NCBI GenBank assembly: GCA_021827885.1 | Contig: JAKAUD010000064.1 | Location: 1 to 12,558, forward strand | Reading direction: 5' to 3' | DNA length: 12,558 nucleotides | Origin: Thermoplasmata archaeon | GTDB taxonomy: Archaea > Thermoplasmatota > Thermoplasmata > Thermoplasmatales > Thermoplasmataceae | Shown: positions 11,981-12,558 of the stretch, in pieces | Numbering within the stretch: the first letter of the stretch is position 1 | How the letters are laid out: each line of letters starts with the position of its first letter | Notes under the pieces: generated by a model | Database searches by the model: none | What the model was told of the DNA's origin: nothing | Seen by the model: only the letters and a program-made list of their open reading frames with translations | Position numbers and translations under genes: made by a program

Positions 11981-12558
11981 CCTGAATCATCACCGGTTCT
12001 TTCATGATTCTCATTATTATCCGGAACGACTGTTTTCGCCTCTTCATTATTCTCCCTGTGAGTTGCCAAGTCCCCTTCTGAAGGTGATTCTTTGTGATTC
12101 TTCCCTGATAGTTTCTCAATGTAATCCTTCCTCGCTGCATCTCTCTGTTCCTCCGTCATACTGTTCCAGTCCCTGTCGGTGATCCCCATTGTCCGGTTGG
12201 ATACCCTCTTCAGCATCCTCTGGAGATCTCCATTCCTGACTGTTGCCATCTCCCTGAACTTCTTCACCGCTGCCCTGTTTGTCTTGTCCCTAATGATGGC
12301 TGATTTGTCAAGGAATTCCATTATCGCTTCCTGCACAGGCATCTCCTTGCCCCTGACCGTTATGTACTTCTGCATCTGTTCAGTGTCAAGGTCGTAGTCG
12401 AACTCCGCAGGTTCATTCGTGTCGTAGTAGTTCCTCATGTCCTGGATGATCGCAGGCTCCATCTCCTCGTAGAGCTGCCCCCCCATGAGGTATGACACGT
12501 ACACAAGGTCCGGACGGTCCACCTTCTTCTGGACAATGGTCCAGACCCACGACCTCTG
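11977..12558 (-). CDS. Hydrophilic hypothetical protein, 5' end beyond the window
   Basis: The frame is open to the right edge: 12 more codons (starting QRSWVWTIVQKK) precede a GTG at 12522, so the gene is partial here. The visible 193 residues are soluble and charged, with helical blocks (EAIMEFLDKSAIIRDKTNRA; SMTEEQRDAARKDYIEKL). The acidic, Asn/Glu-rich, low-complexity C-terminus (HRENNEEAKTVVPDNNENHE) is probably disordered. No catalytic motif is visible in this part. It heads the minus-strand operon of small membrane proteins, and its stop overlaps the next start by GTGA. It could be the C-terminal part of a large plasmid or conjugation protein; identification needs the missing 5' end. 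Confidence 0.6.
   Translation of the reverse strand, partial: QRSWVWTIVQKKVDRPDLVYVSYLMGGQLYEEMEPAIIQDMRNYYDTNEPAEFDYDLDTEQMQKYITVRGKEMPVQEAIMEFLDKSAIIRDKTNRAAVKKFREMATVRNGDLQRMLKRVSNRTMGITDRDWNSMTEEQRDAARKDYIEKLSGKNHKESPSEGDLATHRENNEEAKTVVPDNNENHERTGDDSG

Noticed and set aside
1..12558. CRISPR array, tRNA or rRNA
   Set aside because: No regularly spaced 24-40-bp repeats, cloverleaf-like or rRNA-like segments were seen on reading through; short AT-rich repeats near 11000 are not CRISPR-like.

Overview
The window looks like an archaeal accessory (defence/mobile) region, most likely from a member of the Thermoplasmata or a related euryarchaeote. The reasons are TATA-like boxes centred about 25-27 nt upstream of start codons with little or no leader, tight gene overlaps, frequent ATA/AGG/AGA codons, and the protein families present. 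No rRNA, tRNA or core housekeeping gene was recognised, so the taxonomic call is an inference.

Layout. (1) 31-1870, plus strand: a four-gene operon-like run made of a ribbon-helix-helix (RHH) regulator, a membrane-anchored or secreted protein, a 31-residue cysteine-rich microprotein, and TcmP, which has SAM-methyltransferase-like motifs. (2) 1867-3018, minus strand: a SPL-like radical SAM enzyme that converges with tcmP and overlaps it by 4 nt. It is preceded 3 nt upstream by a 48-aa RHH-like gene whose core promoter lies inside a perfect palindrome. (3) 3076-4330, minus strand: two small hypothetical genes and a PD-(D/E)XK nuclease-like gene with a clear leaderless promoter. The tail of a decayed DNA adenine methylase lies just upstream. 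(4) 4592-5816, plus strand: an uncharacterised pair, a protein with a ParB-like GFHR motif and a 99-aa protein. (5) 5857-8804: a D12-class adenine methylase divergent from a three-gene restriction-modification operon. That operon holds a beta-class methyltransferase, a BglII/BstYI-type endonuclease, and a membrane-anchored protein of unknown role coupled by ATGA.

(6) 8805-10425: a 503-bp gene-poor stretch, then a gene resembling the uracil-DNA-glycosylase fold. It is flanked by two gene-tail remnants that share a 14-bp direct repeat. (7) 10426-11131: a serine resolvase/invertase and its AT-rich upstream region, with five copies of a TTTATGAT-type octamer around the promoter and a further 12-bp tandem repeat. 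(8) 11230-12558, minus strand: a tightly overlapped run of very small membrane proteins downstream of a larger soluble gene that is cut by the window edge, probably part of a plasmid, conjugation or virus-like module. One of the small membrane genes appears split by a frameshift.

The restriction enzyme, its methyltransferase and probably the D12 methylase form one functional group. The TcmP/radical-SAM locus, with its two tiny flanking genes, is the best candidate for an incompletely described system. The resolvase and the scattered gene tails indicate repeated gain and loss of cassettes.
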